From Primulina eburnea (lineage: Eukaryota; Streptophyta; Magnoliopsida; Lamiales; Gesneriaceae), in contig NC_133101.1 of the NCBI RefSeq assembly GCF_022965805.1, forward strand, positions 21,051,054 to 21,115,053: a stretch of DNA of 64,000 bases. The letters run 5' to 3'. The stretch's first letter is position 1. Every line of letters starts with the position of its first letter. Made by a program: the position numbers and the translations under genes. The notes under the pieces are model-generated. The model was not told where the DNA came from. It made no database searches and saw nothing but the letters and a program-made list of their open reading frames with translations. Of this stretch, positions 35,417 through 47,574 are shown piece after piece.

Positions 35417-38292
35417 CTAGCTAGTGACTTCAACAGTTGTGTAACCACTCTCAATCGACAACTTCACGGCATCCAAAACAAGTTGTGTCTTCCTGCTTAG
35501 TGTTGGCCACTTCTTCTCAGGTTTCCCACCATGAAATTTGATGCTCTGAACCAGTCCACAGAACTCCTTCACCATAAGAGCTTCCTGAGGGAGATCTGTC
35601 ATAACTATGTGCTCACTCGGTTTCGGCTCCCATCCCGTCACAAGCTCTGTAAATCCTGATTTCACAGCTGTAGTAAACGAAGCTTGTTTCTCCTCAAATG
35701 GGACCACAAAATCATGAAAATGCAAATTTCCATTTGTTCCTACAACCGTCACATCCATTGTCAAGTTAGCCAAGAAAGAACAATGAAATGTAGCTACCTT
35801 TCCATCTTCCCAGTGCAGAGAAGCACTGCACGCTAAAATGACTCCTGCATTGTTCACAACACCGCCACGTAATGCAAGTACTGATTTTGGCAACTCGAAA
35901 TCAGTAGCCCACAAGATTGACCGGATGCAGTACCACCCAGCATCTCCAAGAGCACCAAGAGCATCAAACTCCGGTTTGACACGAATGTCATTCTCCAAAA
36001 AGTCTTTAGTCGCTGCAAACGTAAAGCAGCTATGAACCTGCACCAAAAAGGATAGAATTGACTGATATTCACATAAAATCAAGAATATTACTAGCAAGTA
36101 GAATGTTTCATCACTTTACATGATAGTTATTGTATGTTTGATTTCATAGCATGTAGTTCAAGAGGAGAATTCAATTAAACAGAACTGCAAAAAAAAAAAA
36201 CGATCTTGTACCAATATCAGCTAACCTCCAACACTTATATACAGAGAGAGAAAATCCTCACGACCAGTATTAGATGATGAAAATACACATGGAAAATGTG
36301 ATGCACTCTTTTCCATCGTGAAAGTTTGAAGCTATTTATATTGCATTTAACATAAATTCATTGGCAACTAGATTTCACATCCTCAGTACTTTCACAGATG
36401 TTTGTGAAACAAGTGATAACTGGATAGTCTCGGCAATGCCCAAATTTCCACATCATCCACCATTCCACCTTAAGGTGATGACAATCATTCAGCTAAACAA
36501 ATGACACATCATAAAAGTTACAAGAAACAGATCTCATCTAATATAGTGATAAAGTTTGTAAAAATCTAATAAAATGGACTGTAAGAAAGGCCACAGGCCA
36601 GAGTTGAAAGCGACTCTGAAGTCCCTCAACCATACCCCAACCATCCATTTTCCTCAAACAAGCATCCACTCCCTAATGAAACGAAGACAATGAGCCACAG
36701 GTGCTAACATAGACTCCTGCAAATGTAGCCTTGGACATTGAACATATGAAGACAGACTTTGGTTTTCCTTCTTCCTCCTGTATACGTTCTCTGATTTCCC
36801 CATTTCATGTTGGTGTTATGTAGAGAAAACAACAATCTGAAATAGAGAATAGAAAGAGGAAACAATGTTGAAAAACTTGGGTTTGAGGTGTATATGAAAT
36901 ACTTTCCTTTAAGGTTCTATTTGCTCTCGTGTCTCAAAGTTTGCTAATGAATTTTATCAGCAAATTACCCCCAAGATACAACAACAACAACAAATCATTC
37001 TATACAATAATGTAGCAATCATATTGAGTTGAAAAACATATATTTATAGATCTATAGAATTATTTATGAAGAGTAGTTGTTTTTTGTGAATCAATGTGTA
37101 CTTATTAAACAATGCAACCGTTACAAGACACCTTTCATTTAAATAACTGAAAAGGGTGGCAGCAAAAGGATGAAATAATCAACCAAGAGACACAATGATT
37201 CAGAAAGAAACAAAGAGATAGCTCTGGACGCTGCCTACAATCCCTTAACTATCCCCCACTAGATTGTAATATTTTTTCCAAACTAATTATGATAGATTTG
37301 CACATACAAGAAGGTATCTTTCGATTTTAACCTTCAACATTGTAATATTTTTTCCAAATTAATTATGATAGATTTGCACATACAAGAAGGTATCTTTCGA
37401 TTTTAACCTTCAACTAGTGAAATACTTCAAAGTATTTGCAAGACAATAGTGAGCTTTTGCTTTGAATTTCGTCTTTTAAGAAAATACCAGAGATAGGTGA
37501 AGTTTCAAATTACGTCTCTAACTATTTGAGACATGAACGTTATTAAGAGTACTATGTACTCAATCTCAACCACATAGCTTTTAACACCGAGCATCTTAGA
37601 AGGGACTAATAATATCTCGGTGTCACACCCCGAGATCGGGGTCGGTCGACATCTGACATTGTTTAGCAATCACACAATCATAAAACAATAAGTCTCACGA
37701 GTACAAATTTCCAAATCAATCTATTTATTCATAAATAGAAAACATTGTCTTGACAACTCCGAAATAATGACATGTTTTACAGCAGTGGAATGTAAAACAT
37801 TAACTATGATGCGGAAGTATACAACTTGAAATAAACTAATAACTAAAATGAAACTTAAATATTGACAGTGATCTTCTCTTTCCTTACCATCCCCAGAACT
37901 GAGTTTGTTCTTCATCCTCTAAATGATCTTCATTCTTATATGAGAGGTGGAAGGGTGATATGGTTGTCATTCAGAAAGCAGAAATATTCCTCCTAGCCTT
38001 TAAAATCATAATTTTCCAACAAAAACAATAATAGCATATATATACATAAATATTCTTATTTTTCAGGAATAAACAACATCAGAATTACCCAGTGAACATA
38101 TTATGAATTTCATGGCTAACAGATATCAATCCCCTATATGTTCTCTCCTATGAGGAGTGAGGTTATAAATTAGGAACATTTAGAATATATAGTCCTACCG
38201 TTAATTTTCAAAGTTCCAGTGCTTCGGAAATACCTATTTCAGAAATCATATTTTAACATATATAATACATAAATGTTGGTCGATTTTAAAAC

Positions 38293-38327
<35 letters not shown>

Positions 38328-38335
38328 TACATATA

Positions 38336-38373
<38 letters not shown>

Positions 38374-41300
38374 AACATTACGAAAATTTGAAGGTCCACG
38401 TGAACCACATACATGCAAGTTATCAAATTCTTTATGTATTTTATTAAATTGTTTTAATGCATGTTTGTTGCATGAATATGTGTTTTAATTCATGGTTTAT
38501 TAAAGTTTCATGCATAAGGACTTTTAGTAGTTTCGCGCTCGAACGAAGAACGGAGACCGGTGATAATTAAGGAAAAATGTTTTTATTATATAATTATTTT
38601 AAATTATTTAATTATGTTGTATTTAAGTATGATTTTTGAAAATGATCTTGGTTGGGTATTTTTACTCGCCAGATCATATTTTAAACAATTACGCAAAATT
38701 TAACGAGTCGGGGGATTTTTTGAGTACTCGGACAATATTTTCAAAAACGTACCATGAATATTTTTCGGCAGTGTTATTGGGCTTGACGGGTTTATTTTAT
38801 TGCTTAATGGGCCCAAAACCTTTTTAACTCTTTTAATTATTTTATTGGCCCATTAAGGTATAATTATTTGACCTAAAACTCATTTATCAAACCCTAATCG
38901 CAAGTTTCGGCCGCCCCTCCCCCATGGCAGCAGCTGCCATTCGAACCTTCTTTCAGCAAACCATCAAATATCTCAAGTTTTTTCAATAGAACTTCTTCTC
39001 TGTCTCCCCGGTGCACGTTCCACGTGTTTGTAGCAAGGTTTTGAGCGTATTATACAGGCACGCCTTATACCTTCTTTTTCTCATCAATCACATCATGATA
39101 TGTATTTTGGATGGTTTTTGCATGATATTATATTGATATAACGTTGGCATTGTGAAGTACTAGAATTCTACACGAAAACATGCATGATTATTGACTTGAA
39201 ACTCACGTTTTCTTGGTGCTTGTGCAAGGGGGCTGCTAGGGCTAGGTGTTAAGGGCTGTACAAGTCGAGGGTTAAGGCGTTAAGGCGCTGGGATCACGAG
39301 CTGGTCGACTCTTGGTGAGGGCCAATCGAGTTTAGGGTATTCATGTGATGTATGGGACTAGTTCGGGCTTTGGGAGGAGGACCGGCTGTTGGGGAGTTGA
39401 ACCGAGCCACGGTGAAGATCCTAAGGGGTCTGAGACGTGGTCTTAGATGGCTCAACCGCGGCTGGACACAACCTAGGAGTTGGTCGAGGCACATGAAATG
39501 AGAAGGGTCGGGTTTGGCTTGTTTTTGGTAACTCATGCACGTCCGCGTTCATTGTGCTGTAGGCGTGGGTTTGGTTGGTCCAGGAAGGGGTTCATGGCTT
39601 GGTCATGGTCCTAGGATGGTCTAGTTCGGGGCTGGTCCGGCCTAGTGTGGCTAGGTTCGGATAATTGAGGATTTAGTGCACTAGGGTTTGATGGTTATTA
39701 CGTTCGGAAAATTACAGCAGCTGGTCGAGGGTTTTCGAGGGCCTTAGGTGGTTTGAATTAAGTGTTTTAAGGGCTGGTCATGTAGGTTCAAGTCATGGTT
39801 TAAGTTGGGAAAAATTTGATTGAGTTTCGGGTTGATTCGGATTAAAATCGGAACCCGGTCCAAGTTTTAAAACGAATCATATAAGATATTGAATGGGCTC
39901 GAGTTCACGTCTAGGAAATGATTATAAATATGTTTTGAGGTGTTCCATGGAGTTTGGTTGGCTTCGGGTCGAAAGTTCTGAGGTCCACAGGTAAAATGGT
40001 CCATTAGGGTTTCTAGCGACACAATGATCATTTTGCACCTGAGTCGAGTTTTTAGTCCTACCAGCACCCTAAACACGATTTGACACGTTTTTAAATGTAT
40101 ATATTATCATGAACATGACTTTTTAAATAAATATGAGAATACGCTGCATGCTTGATTTTAAGAAAATTTACGTATATGCATTATTTTTATAAGAATGAAT
40201 ATGATGACATGTTTTAAGGAAGGGAGTTGGTTGTGACTAAATACGATGATACGATAATACGATGACATGTAAGGCCAAGGCTCAGTGGATGGGTAATACT
40301 GTCGCTGAAGCCCTGCTGCCGGGTACCGCGGTTATACGTAGATGGATCCATCGACTAATACGATGATACGAAAGTCACAGCTAATGAACGAAATTCAACT
40401 AAAGAAAACGAACAAGTATATGATGATATGTTGAGACATATTTTGACACGCTATGCTATGATACGTTATGTTTAAGCTCACGCTTTTAAGATCATGAAAC
40501 GTATGTTGATTAGAGTACTTCTCACTGTTGCATGTTATGTATATGTACTTGTTATAACGGTACAGGCGTGTTGAGTTTTTAGACTCACTAACTGTGATTG
40601 ATGCAGGTTATCTTTCGGTTGAGGAGACTAGAGGCGTTGAAAACTGAGTAGGCTGAGCTGGGGGTGCACTGGATAACCCTTGGACCTTGCGTTTTTCCGC
40701 ATAATATGTTTATGAGACAAGGTTTAAGAAATATGGTTAAATGTTTTTGAATCTTGGTTTACGTTGTTGATTTCTTTTAAAGATTTAATTAACTGCAATT
40801 ACTTTTATTCAGAGATTGGATAATCTTATAAAACGCCTATTTAACTTATTCAAATGTTTTTGAGCGTCTATGATTTCCGCTATAGCTTTTTAAAAAAAAT
40901 TGCTTCAGTAGCACTTTGAAATCAGTAGACGTTTCATATATACTTTTAAAATATAAGTCCACTTACAAAGAACAAGTGTGCCAAAATTTAGATATACAAA
41001 CGCAAAAACCCACTCACCGAACAAAATAAGCGTGTAAAAACTTTATCGAATATACATATAGATAAGTCCATTTACAAAGAACAGGTGTGCCAAAATTTAA
41101 ATATACAAAAGAAAAAACCCACTTGTTGAAAGATGCCCGAAGAACTTGATGGATTTTTTTCTAATCTATCGCCTAAACGGAAAGCCTGTGCTATTCGAAT
41201 TGGACAAAACTTTGGCTCGATAACTTGGCAACACTCTTTCTCGAAAATTCTGAAGGAACTTGCATCAAAGTTTTATTTCTTCTTGTGTTTGGTAGAACTC

Positions 41301-44300
41301 GAAAATTGAGAGGTTTGGGAGTTATTTTGGTTTGGATTTGAGTGTCTGCTTTGAGGTATTTATCAGTGTAATTTACCACTCCTATTTTAAATTGTATTTA
41401 TGATTCATTATTTTTGAAATTAATATTGTCATATTTTTCTTATTAGTGCACATTCTAAATTTTGACCAACTTACTTTGCTAATTATAAATATTTTCATAA
41501 ATATATTTTATTTGATAAATCGAAAATTTGGTCACAGTTCGATCACGGATATCACATTCAATGTCAAACCGATCACATAACATTGACTTGTTCTTACTTA
41601 TTTAACTACGGAATAGCGATATAACTATTACATAGTTGAGTTACCATCACCGGTGAATCTTTCAAAAGGTTTCCGTCTCGTTATGCTAGATGTTTCCTTG
41701 ACTAAGTCTTTGAAAGACCTTAGTCTAGGGATCTACTAGATTCTTATTGGTCATAACATAAACCACATTGATAACACCATCTATTATTATCAGATTAGCT
41801 GGTTAATTGGTTAGTGGTTGCCAGCTGGTTAATTGGTTAGAGGTAGTTACGGAGGTTAACACACCAGATGTATAAATAACAAAACATGTATTGTAATTTT
41901 TGATCTTTTTGGATTCATTGTTCATCTATCAAATGAATTGATGCATTCTATTGTGAAGTTTCTATAATATAGTATCAGAGCAGCTTCCAATTCAAATCTG
42001 ATTGCTGGAGAAAATCAATTCAGAACGTCACAGCGGAAGAATCAAACAATTATCTGCACTTCCGATTGACGATTCCGAACTCCATCGATATGGTGTAATC
42101 CTCTAATTCTCAGCATTCATTCGACTCGGCTATTCCAGAATTCATGGTGAACATTGTCCATCATCATGGAACTTGCCAATCCGGCCTGCAATCGATGATC
42201 CATCGAGTCCATATTTCCTCCACCATTCCGATAATCCAGGACTCACTCTTGTCTCCCAACATCTCAATGGTGACAATTTCGCATCATGGAGTCGAGCAAT
42301 GAAAATTACTCTCTCTGTCAAGAACAAGTTAGGATTTATTGATGGATCAATTATCAAACCATCAGAATCCGAGCCAAATTTAGTGAATGCATGGAATCGC
42401 AACAACAACATAGTTATTTCATGGTGGTTGAACTTTGTTTCTAAAGAAATATGGGCCAGTGTGTTGTTTGTGGAATCAGATGTGGAAATTTGGAATGATC
42501 TCAAGGAGAGATTTCAACAAAGTAATGGTCCTCGAATTTTTCAGCTTCGTCGAGATCTGCTTCAGCTTCGACAAGATCAAAAATTACAATATGTGTTTTG
42601 TTATTTATACATCTGGTGTGTTAACCTCCCGTAACTACCTCTAACCAATTAACCAGCCTTAGCAGCAAGTCAACATTGGCATCTCACTCAATTAGACGTT
42701 AATAACGCATTCTTAAATGGTGATCTCTCAGAAGAAGTCTATATGGATCTTCAACTGGGATACAAATCGCATGTTCCCTCTTGCACAAATGATCCAAAAT
42801 CTGTCTGTCATTTGCATAAGTCCATCTATGGCCTACGTCAAGCTTCACGACAATGATACACCAAATTTTCCAACGCATTGACCGAATCAGGATTTGTACA
42901 ATCCAAGTCTGATAATACCTTGTTCACCAAGGGCTCGGGCCATAGCTTTATCACCTTGTTAGTTTATGTCGATTATATCATCATTGCAAGACCATCCGTG
43001 CATGCCTTTCAGCAGCTGAATATGATCTTCAAAGCATATTCAAACTCAAAGATTTGGGTGATCTCAAGTATTTTGTAGGCCTTGAAATAGCTAAATCCTC
43101 AACTGGTATTTACTTATCTCAACGCAATTATGCTCTTCATCTCCTTGAAGATACTGGTTTCCTAGCATGCAAGCCTACAACCCTGCCAATGGATCCACGT
43201 TCACGCTTTACCTCTACTGATGGTGATCTTCTTCCTGATATTACAGCATATCGACGTCTCATTGGACGACTTTTATACCTCACTTTAACAAGACCTGACA
43301 TCGTGTTTTCCGTGCATAAACTGAGCCAATATGTTTCCAAACCACGTACCTCGCATTTGCATGTTGTTCATCAAATTCTGAGATACATTAAATCCACTCA
43401 TGGTCAAGGGATTTTTTTCTCAGCCTCATCATCAATCCAGATACGAGCATTTTCAGACGCTGATTGGGCAGCTTGCAATGATACAAGAAAATCGATGACT
43501 GGTTTTTGCGTCTTTCTTGGTGATGCTCTAATATCATGGAAATCTAAAAAACAATTGACAGTCTCTCGATCATCAACCGAAGCAGAATATCGCGCCTTGG
43601 CTACCACAACGACCGAGATATTATGGCTCACGCAATTGCTCAAGGACTTGCAATTTCAAGTTACCACACCGGCTGTCATTTTTTGCGACAACCAATCTGC
43701 TATTCATCTCGCTAACAATCCTATCTTCCATGAACGAACCAAACATATCGAGATCGACTGTCACTTCATACGAGATAAGATCAAGGAAGGATTCATCAAA
43801 CTGTTACCAATCAGTTCTCATCTCCAACTTGCCGACATGTTTACTAAACCACTTCCATTCTCCATTCTTTCTCTTTTAAGGTCCAAGATGTCTATAAAAA
43901 ACATTTGTAGTACATCTTGAAGGGGGCTATCAGATTAGTTGGTTAATTGGTTAGTGGTTGCCAGCTGGTTAATTGGTTAGAGGTAGTTACGGGAGGTTAA
44001 CACACCAGATGTATAAATAACAAAACACGTATTGCAATTTTTGATCTTTTTGGATTCATTGTTCATCTATCAAATGAATTGATGCATTCTATCGTGAAGT
44101 TTCTGTAATAATTATCAATTGTTTCACAAATTTAGGTCTCAAACTAATATGTTTAGACCTTCCATTATAGATTTTTTTATAACCTCTAGATAATGTATCT
44201 TCACTATCACAATATAAAAAAATAGATGGCATAGGTTGTGGCCAAAACTCAATATCATATAACAGATTTCTCAATCATTTGCTTCCTTGCCTGCAACAGC

Positions 44301-47290
44301 TAGTGCTATTAACTCACTTTTCATGGTTATACATGTTTGTTTCTTGGAAGCCCAAATATTGCACCTCCTGCAATTTTCAAAAACCAACCAGTTGTGGATT
44401 TACTTTCACAGACATCGGTTATCCAACTGACATCCGAATATCCTTCAATGTACTATAGGAAAATCATTACAAGAGAACCATATTTATGGTTCTTTTAAGA
44501 TAACCAAGTATTTTCCCAATTGCATTCCAATGTTCAATACTTGGGTTACTCGTGAATCGTAACACTCTGCATACTACAAATGCTATGTCTGGCCTTGTAC
44601 AATGTGAAGCATACACTACATCAAGATACCAATCACACTAGAATATTCTAGTTGTGCTACTGCTTCGGCCTGAATTTTCTAGTAATTTGATGCTAGTATC
44701 ATATGGAGTATTAGCTTCTTTAATTTAAATGACTAAATTTAAGAAGCACCTTCTCAGCATAATGAGATTGACACAACGAGTAACCCTTAAAAAAAATTTC
44801 ATCTTCAAATGGATTATATATTTTTTAGTATCTTTTATCACTTGCATATTTGTTCCCAATGTAACCAAGTCATAAAATAACACCAAAGTTGTAAATGGCA
44901 GAAGGCGGTGGCGGGGCGGTCTACCGCCTAGGCCACTCAAAATACAATTACACTCACAAATCATAGTTGTTAGAGGCGCAATGTGAACCAAGGAGCAAAG
45001 GGCTCTTGGAGCCTGAGGCGCAAACTGCAAAGCGAGGAACACACCTTATTGAAGCAAGACGCGCTGTTAATTTTTTTAAAAAATATATTTTTATACTATA
45101 TCATCATATGACAAAAAATGCTATTATTGAAATAATTAAGCTTTCCAAAGCGAAAATGCAACAAAAAAAATGATTTTTTTGTTTGATGATTTGGAGACCC
45201 TTCGTTGTCGTTGTTGCGCTGCTTATTCTTTAGGATGCTTGTTGTTGTTGGGGATTTGATCGTTGTTCCCCTGCTTCTTATTTTTTAGGGTTTATGCTTT
45301 GGGCTTTTTTCTAAACCAGCTTTGGGCTCTAGGCTTTGAAGCCATTTTTGTTAAAAAATAGAGAAGCTGGGCCAACCTTCACTCAAAATACAGAAGCGTC
45401 ATTTTCTTGCTTCAAGCAAGCGTTGCGCCTTGCAAGAGGCATGCGCCTGAGAGGTCTGCACCTGGGTGGTCACCCAGCGCGTAGGGTGAGCCTTGCGCCT
45501 AGGCGCAACCAGACCCACGTTTTTTACAACTATGTCACATATATCAGTATGAATGATATCTAATATTTGTGTGTTTCATTCAGCCTTTGGAAATGTTTTC
45601 TTCGTCATTTTTGCTTGTATGAAAATTTCAATAACATTGGCATTATTTACTTTGATTTCTTTCTTGTACCTGCAATCACTTAGTCGAAGACCTTTCTTTC
45701 AACAATTAAAATATTTTCCAAAGAACTTTTTCAGGCCATTTCCCGACTTCTTGAACTTCTTGTCATTATTTACCTTTAAGTTCTTTTTGAACTTGCTTCG
45801 GAAATATTAACTTTAGAAGATTTGTTGACATTTCCCTTAGGATCACGAAACTTAGTCTCTTCTTCGATCCTCAAATGTATTTGCAATTTCTCCAAAGTTA
45901 TATCATTTTTGCCATGCAAAAGTTTCTTTCTATAACTATTCCAACTTCGGGTAATTTAGAAACAATAGTCCCCACTTGAAATGATTCAGAAATCTTCACT
46001 TTCAACTCAAGAAGCTTGGTAACAATGAGTTGCAGTTCATATATTTGATCAAAAATGGATTTTGTATCAGTCATGACAAATTCAAGATAACGAATTTGTC
46101 TGTACCTTATTTTTCAGTCTTGTATGGGTACTCAAGTGCATTCCAGATTTACAGTGGAGATTCAATTGAGCTGTAGATATCATAGTCTATTGGAGAGAGT
46201 GTTGAGAATGTGATCATGGCATATCACCATGTGCTCTCCTTTGACTGGTTCAAAATCATCATCTTTCGATTCAAGAAGTGGCTCCAACTTTGGATCAAGA
46301 TAATAAGCAATCTTTGGAACAGTAAGCAGAAAGAATAACTTTCCTTTCTAGTGGGTAAAGTTGGTGTCGTCGAATCGATCAAGTTGAACACTTGGATCGA
46401 GAAAATAAGTCATTTTTTTCCGGTTTCCATCGCATAAAAAGGTAAAACCTTAAAGATTGTTGGTGTTAAGTAGAAAAAACAACAATCTGAAACAAAGAAT
46501 AAAAAAGAAACGGTGTATGAAAAACTCGGGTTTGAGACAGCATGACGCGGGGCTGTAGCGATATGGCTTCTTTCCGGAATCAGCCGGACAGATAGAGGAG
46601 TACGGGTGCGCTCATAATGGGCCCCCCACGCTCCTTCTGAGCCAACCAATTACAATCTCTTACATTTCAAATTCTTGAATGGTGGAAACCAGATTATGCC
46701 TCAACCTTTACAAAGTGAAGAAAATTCTCGAATTCATGTATAACACTCAAATGGAATATGCTTTATTATCAATAAAATTGCATCTTCAAGAATAATAATC
46801 AATTACTGAGAGCAGAAAATGAACGCACCGACTTGAGTTCCCCAAACAGAGAGGAATCAGATAGAAATTCCTTCATCTTAAAAGTCCTGGGATTATGCAT
46901 CCACATTGTACCGTCCATGATCTGAACCCCAACTGATTCGCATGCCTCTAGGATTATATCCAGTTCCTTCACATTCAGCGCCACGGGCTTCTCCAAAAGC
47001 AAGTGCTTCTTCTTGCGGGCAGCCCGGACTGCCCAGTCAACGTGGAGGCTAGTGGGCAGCGGTATATATACTGCGTCAACCTCCGGGTCGTCCAATACAG
47101 CATCGTAAGATCCGAAAACCTTAGCTGAATCAGGGAAACCGTTTTCTAACGCGAATTTGGAGGCTTTTTCGGAGGAGCGGCTGCCGATGGCGTAGAGGAC
47201 TGAGTTAGGGGAGAGGGTAATTGCGCGTGAGACTTTTCGGGCTATGTCAGCACAGCCCAAAATACCGATTTTGATCGGCGGCGCGGCCAT
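35417..47290 (-). CDS. Gfo/Idh/MocA-family oxidoreductase
   Basis: Two exons on the minus strand, 47290-46829 (154 codons) and 36037-35417 (206 codons plus stop), give a 360-residue protein, the usual length for the plant members of this family. Exon 1 starts at the ATG at 47288-47290 and holds the Rossmann nucleotide-binding start ([18 protein letters not shown], residues 7-24), then [13 protein letters not shown] and the family EKP motif at 100-102 with its conserved lysine. Exon 2 holds the substrate domain, including [13 protein letters not shown] (about 181-192) and [18 protein letters not shown]. The intron has GT (46828) and AG ends and joins in phase 0, rejoining KS|VHSCF. The enzyme likely uses NAD(P)(H) on a sugar or sugar-like substrate, with no targeting peptide visible. 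No frame break was seen. The 10.8 kb intron is filled with transposons. Confidence 0.92.
36800..36960 (-). repeat. Copia LTR-like scrap
   Basis: tgttggtgttatgtagagaa and the following aacaacaatctgaaa match the sequence at 46459-46500 next to the antisense Copia gag, so both probably derive from one Copia family. Confidence 0.4.
37263..37414. repeat. 76-bp tandem duplication
   Basis: Two head-to-tail copies (37263-37338 and 37339-37414), each starting attgtaatattttttcc and ending aaccttcaac, differ at only one or two bases. It is a recent local duplication inside the intron. Confidence 0.9.
37622..38280 (-). repeat. Possible reverse-oriented LTR fragment
   Basis: tgtcacaccccgagatcggg is, on the minus strand, the ...ggggtgtgaca end common to plant gypsy LTRs. 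The stretch runs into a (TA)n run where the solo LTR 38371-40936 is inserted. The far end is not visible. Confidence 0.35.
38289..38370. repeat. (TA)n microsatellite
   Basis: About 80 bp of ta repeats with a few c/g changes. It is the target of the solo LTR insertion. Confidence 0.9.
38371..40936 (+). mobile_element. Gypsy solo LTR, 2.6 kb
   Basis: Begins tgtaacattacg and ends gtagacgttca-like (gtagacgtttca). It carries the family landmarks cgctcgaacgaagaacggag (from 38536), gcacgttccacgtgt (39012), gatggatccatcgactaa (40350) and the gactcacta block (40583). The flanks are tatat on both sides, but in a TA repeat this is weak evidence. No second LTR or internal sequence is present, so recombination between LTRs probably removed the interior. 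It is antisense to the host gene. Confidence 0.8.
40954..41135. repeat. Diverged direct repeat, period about 109 bp
   Basis: taagtccacttacaaagaac at 40954 and taagtccatttacaaagaac at 41063 start two related copies that continue through tgtgccaaaattta and aaaaacccact. Confidence 0.75.
42173..42592 (+). pseudogene. Copia gag, N-terminal part
   Basis: The frame reads a typical Copia gag start: [20 protein letters not shown], then [11 protein letters not shown], then [11 protein letters not shown] and [13 protein letters not shown]. It is cut off at about 42592, before the zinc knuckle. Confidence 0.85.
42593..42656 (-). repeat. Inverted copy of the element's own LTR at the deletion junction
   Basis: This 64-bp stretch is the reverse complement of part of the LTR (compare about 43970-44030): it contains ttatttatacatctggtgtg and ctctaaccaattaaccagc. 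It lies exactly between the gag and reverse transcriptase remnants. The cccgt version shares the extra g of the right LTR. Confidence 0.88.
42660..43920 (+). pseudogene. Copia reverse transcriptase (C-terminal part) and RNase H
   Basis: First frame: [32 protein letters not shown], then a stop (42856-42858), then [10 protein letters not shown], where the usual YVDD has become YVDY. A frame change near 43060 leads to [18 protein letters not shown], then [14 protein letters not shown], and the RNase H part [49 protein letters not shown] and [13 protein letters not shown]. The altered catalytic aspartate, stop and frame change mean it is inactive. Confidence 0.88.
44120..46440 (-). pseudogene. 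Antisense Copia relic
   Basis: On the minus strand, 44460-44720 reads [20 protein letters not shown] and [16 protein letters not shown], the end of a Copia reverse transcriptase. At 45830-46400 the minus strand reads gag pieces ([24 protein letters not shown], [28 protein letters not shown]) with stops. The gag start lies near 46440, and LTR-like tgttggtgttaagtag is beyond it. A hAT MITE interrupts the relic at 44962-45534. Confidence 0.65.
44962..45534. mobile_element. hAT-type MITE with gcgcct repeats, 573 bp
   Basis: The terminal inverted repeats are catagttgttaga and, on the minus strand, catagttgtaaaa. The flanks are tcacaaat (44954-44961) and tcacatat (45535-45542), 7 of 8 identical. 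Both ends are rich in aggcgc/gcgcct. A related ggcggt...accgcc fragment lies just left at about 44890-44935. Confidence 0.75.
46441..46828 (-). other. Intron start, with Copia LTR-like sequence
   Basis: 46441-46640 is probably the 5' LTR or leader of the antisense Copia relic. It includes a GC-rich stretch around 46540-46635 unlike its AT-rich surroundings. The 190 bp next to the splice donor look unique. Confidence 0.35.
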
Positions 47291-47533
47291 TTCTAAAGCT
47301 GTGGGTGGATAATGTACGAAACGAATTAATAATAAAAATAAATTGGAAAAAATGGAAGTTTAGGAGGAGAGGAATTGAATTGTCGGTTCAGTGAATCCAA
47401 ACATTTTAATTTGTTTTTCCCAATTCAGTGTATTTGTCAATTTGATGATGACTAAAGTAAACGGAAGAATGCTTCCACAACCACAAAATTCTTCCATTCA
47501 ATCAATATCAACAATTAAAATACTAATATTTTT

Positions 47534-47574
<41 letters not shown>

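Larger units (their letters stand above)
41788..44110 (+). mobile_element. Internally deleted Copia element with TA...TA LTR ends
   Basis: LTRs at 41788-41969 (182 bp) and 43928-44110 (183 bp) begin tatcagatta and end taata. They are flanked by attat on both sides (41783-41787 and 44111-44115). The tagtatcagagcagc after the left LTR is a methionine-tRNA-type primer site with one change, and gaaggggg before the right LTR is the purine tract. Inside are a gag start and the end of reverse transcriptase plus RNase H, without the gag zinc knuckle, protease, integrase or early reverse transcriptase. The LTRs differ at about eight positions by eye, so the insertion is not very recent. It lies antisense in the oxidoreductase intron. 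Confidence 0.87.
36038..46828 (-). other. 10.8 kb intron of the oxidoreductase gene
   Basis: Donor gtgcgt at 46828 and acceptor ggtgcag at 36038. Most of the length is repeat: a Copia LTR-like scrap, a reverse LTR-like fragment, a gypsy solo LTR, a Copia derivative, an antisense Copia relic and a hAT MITE. The gene remains open on both sides. Confidence 0.88.
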
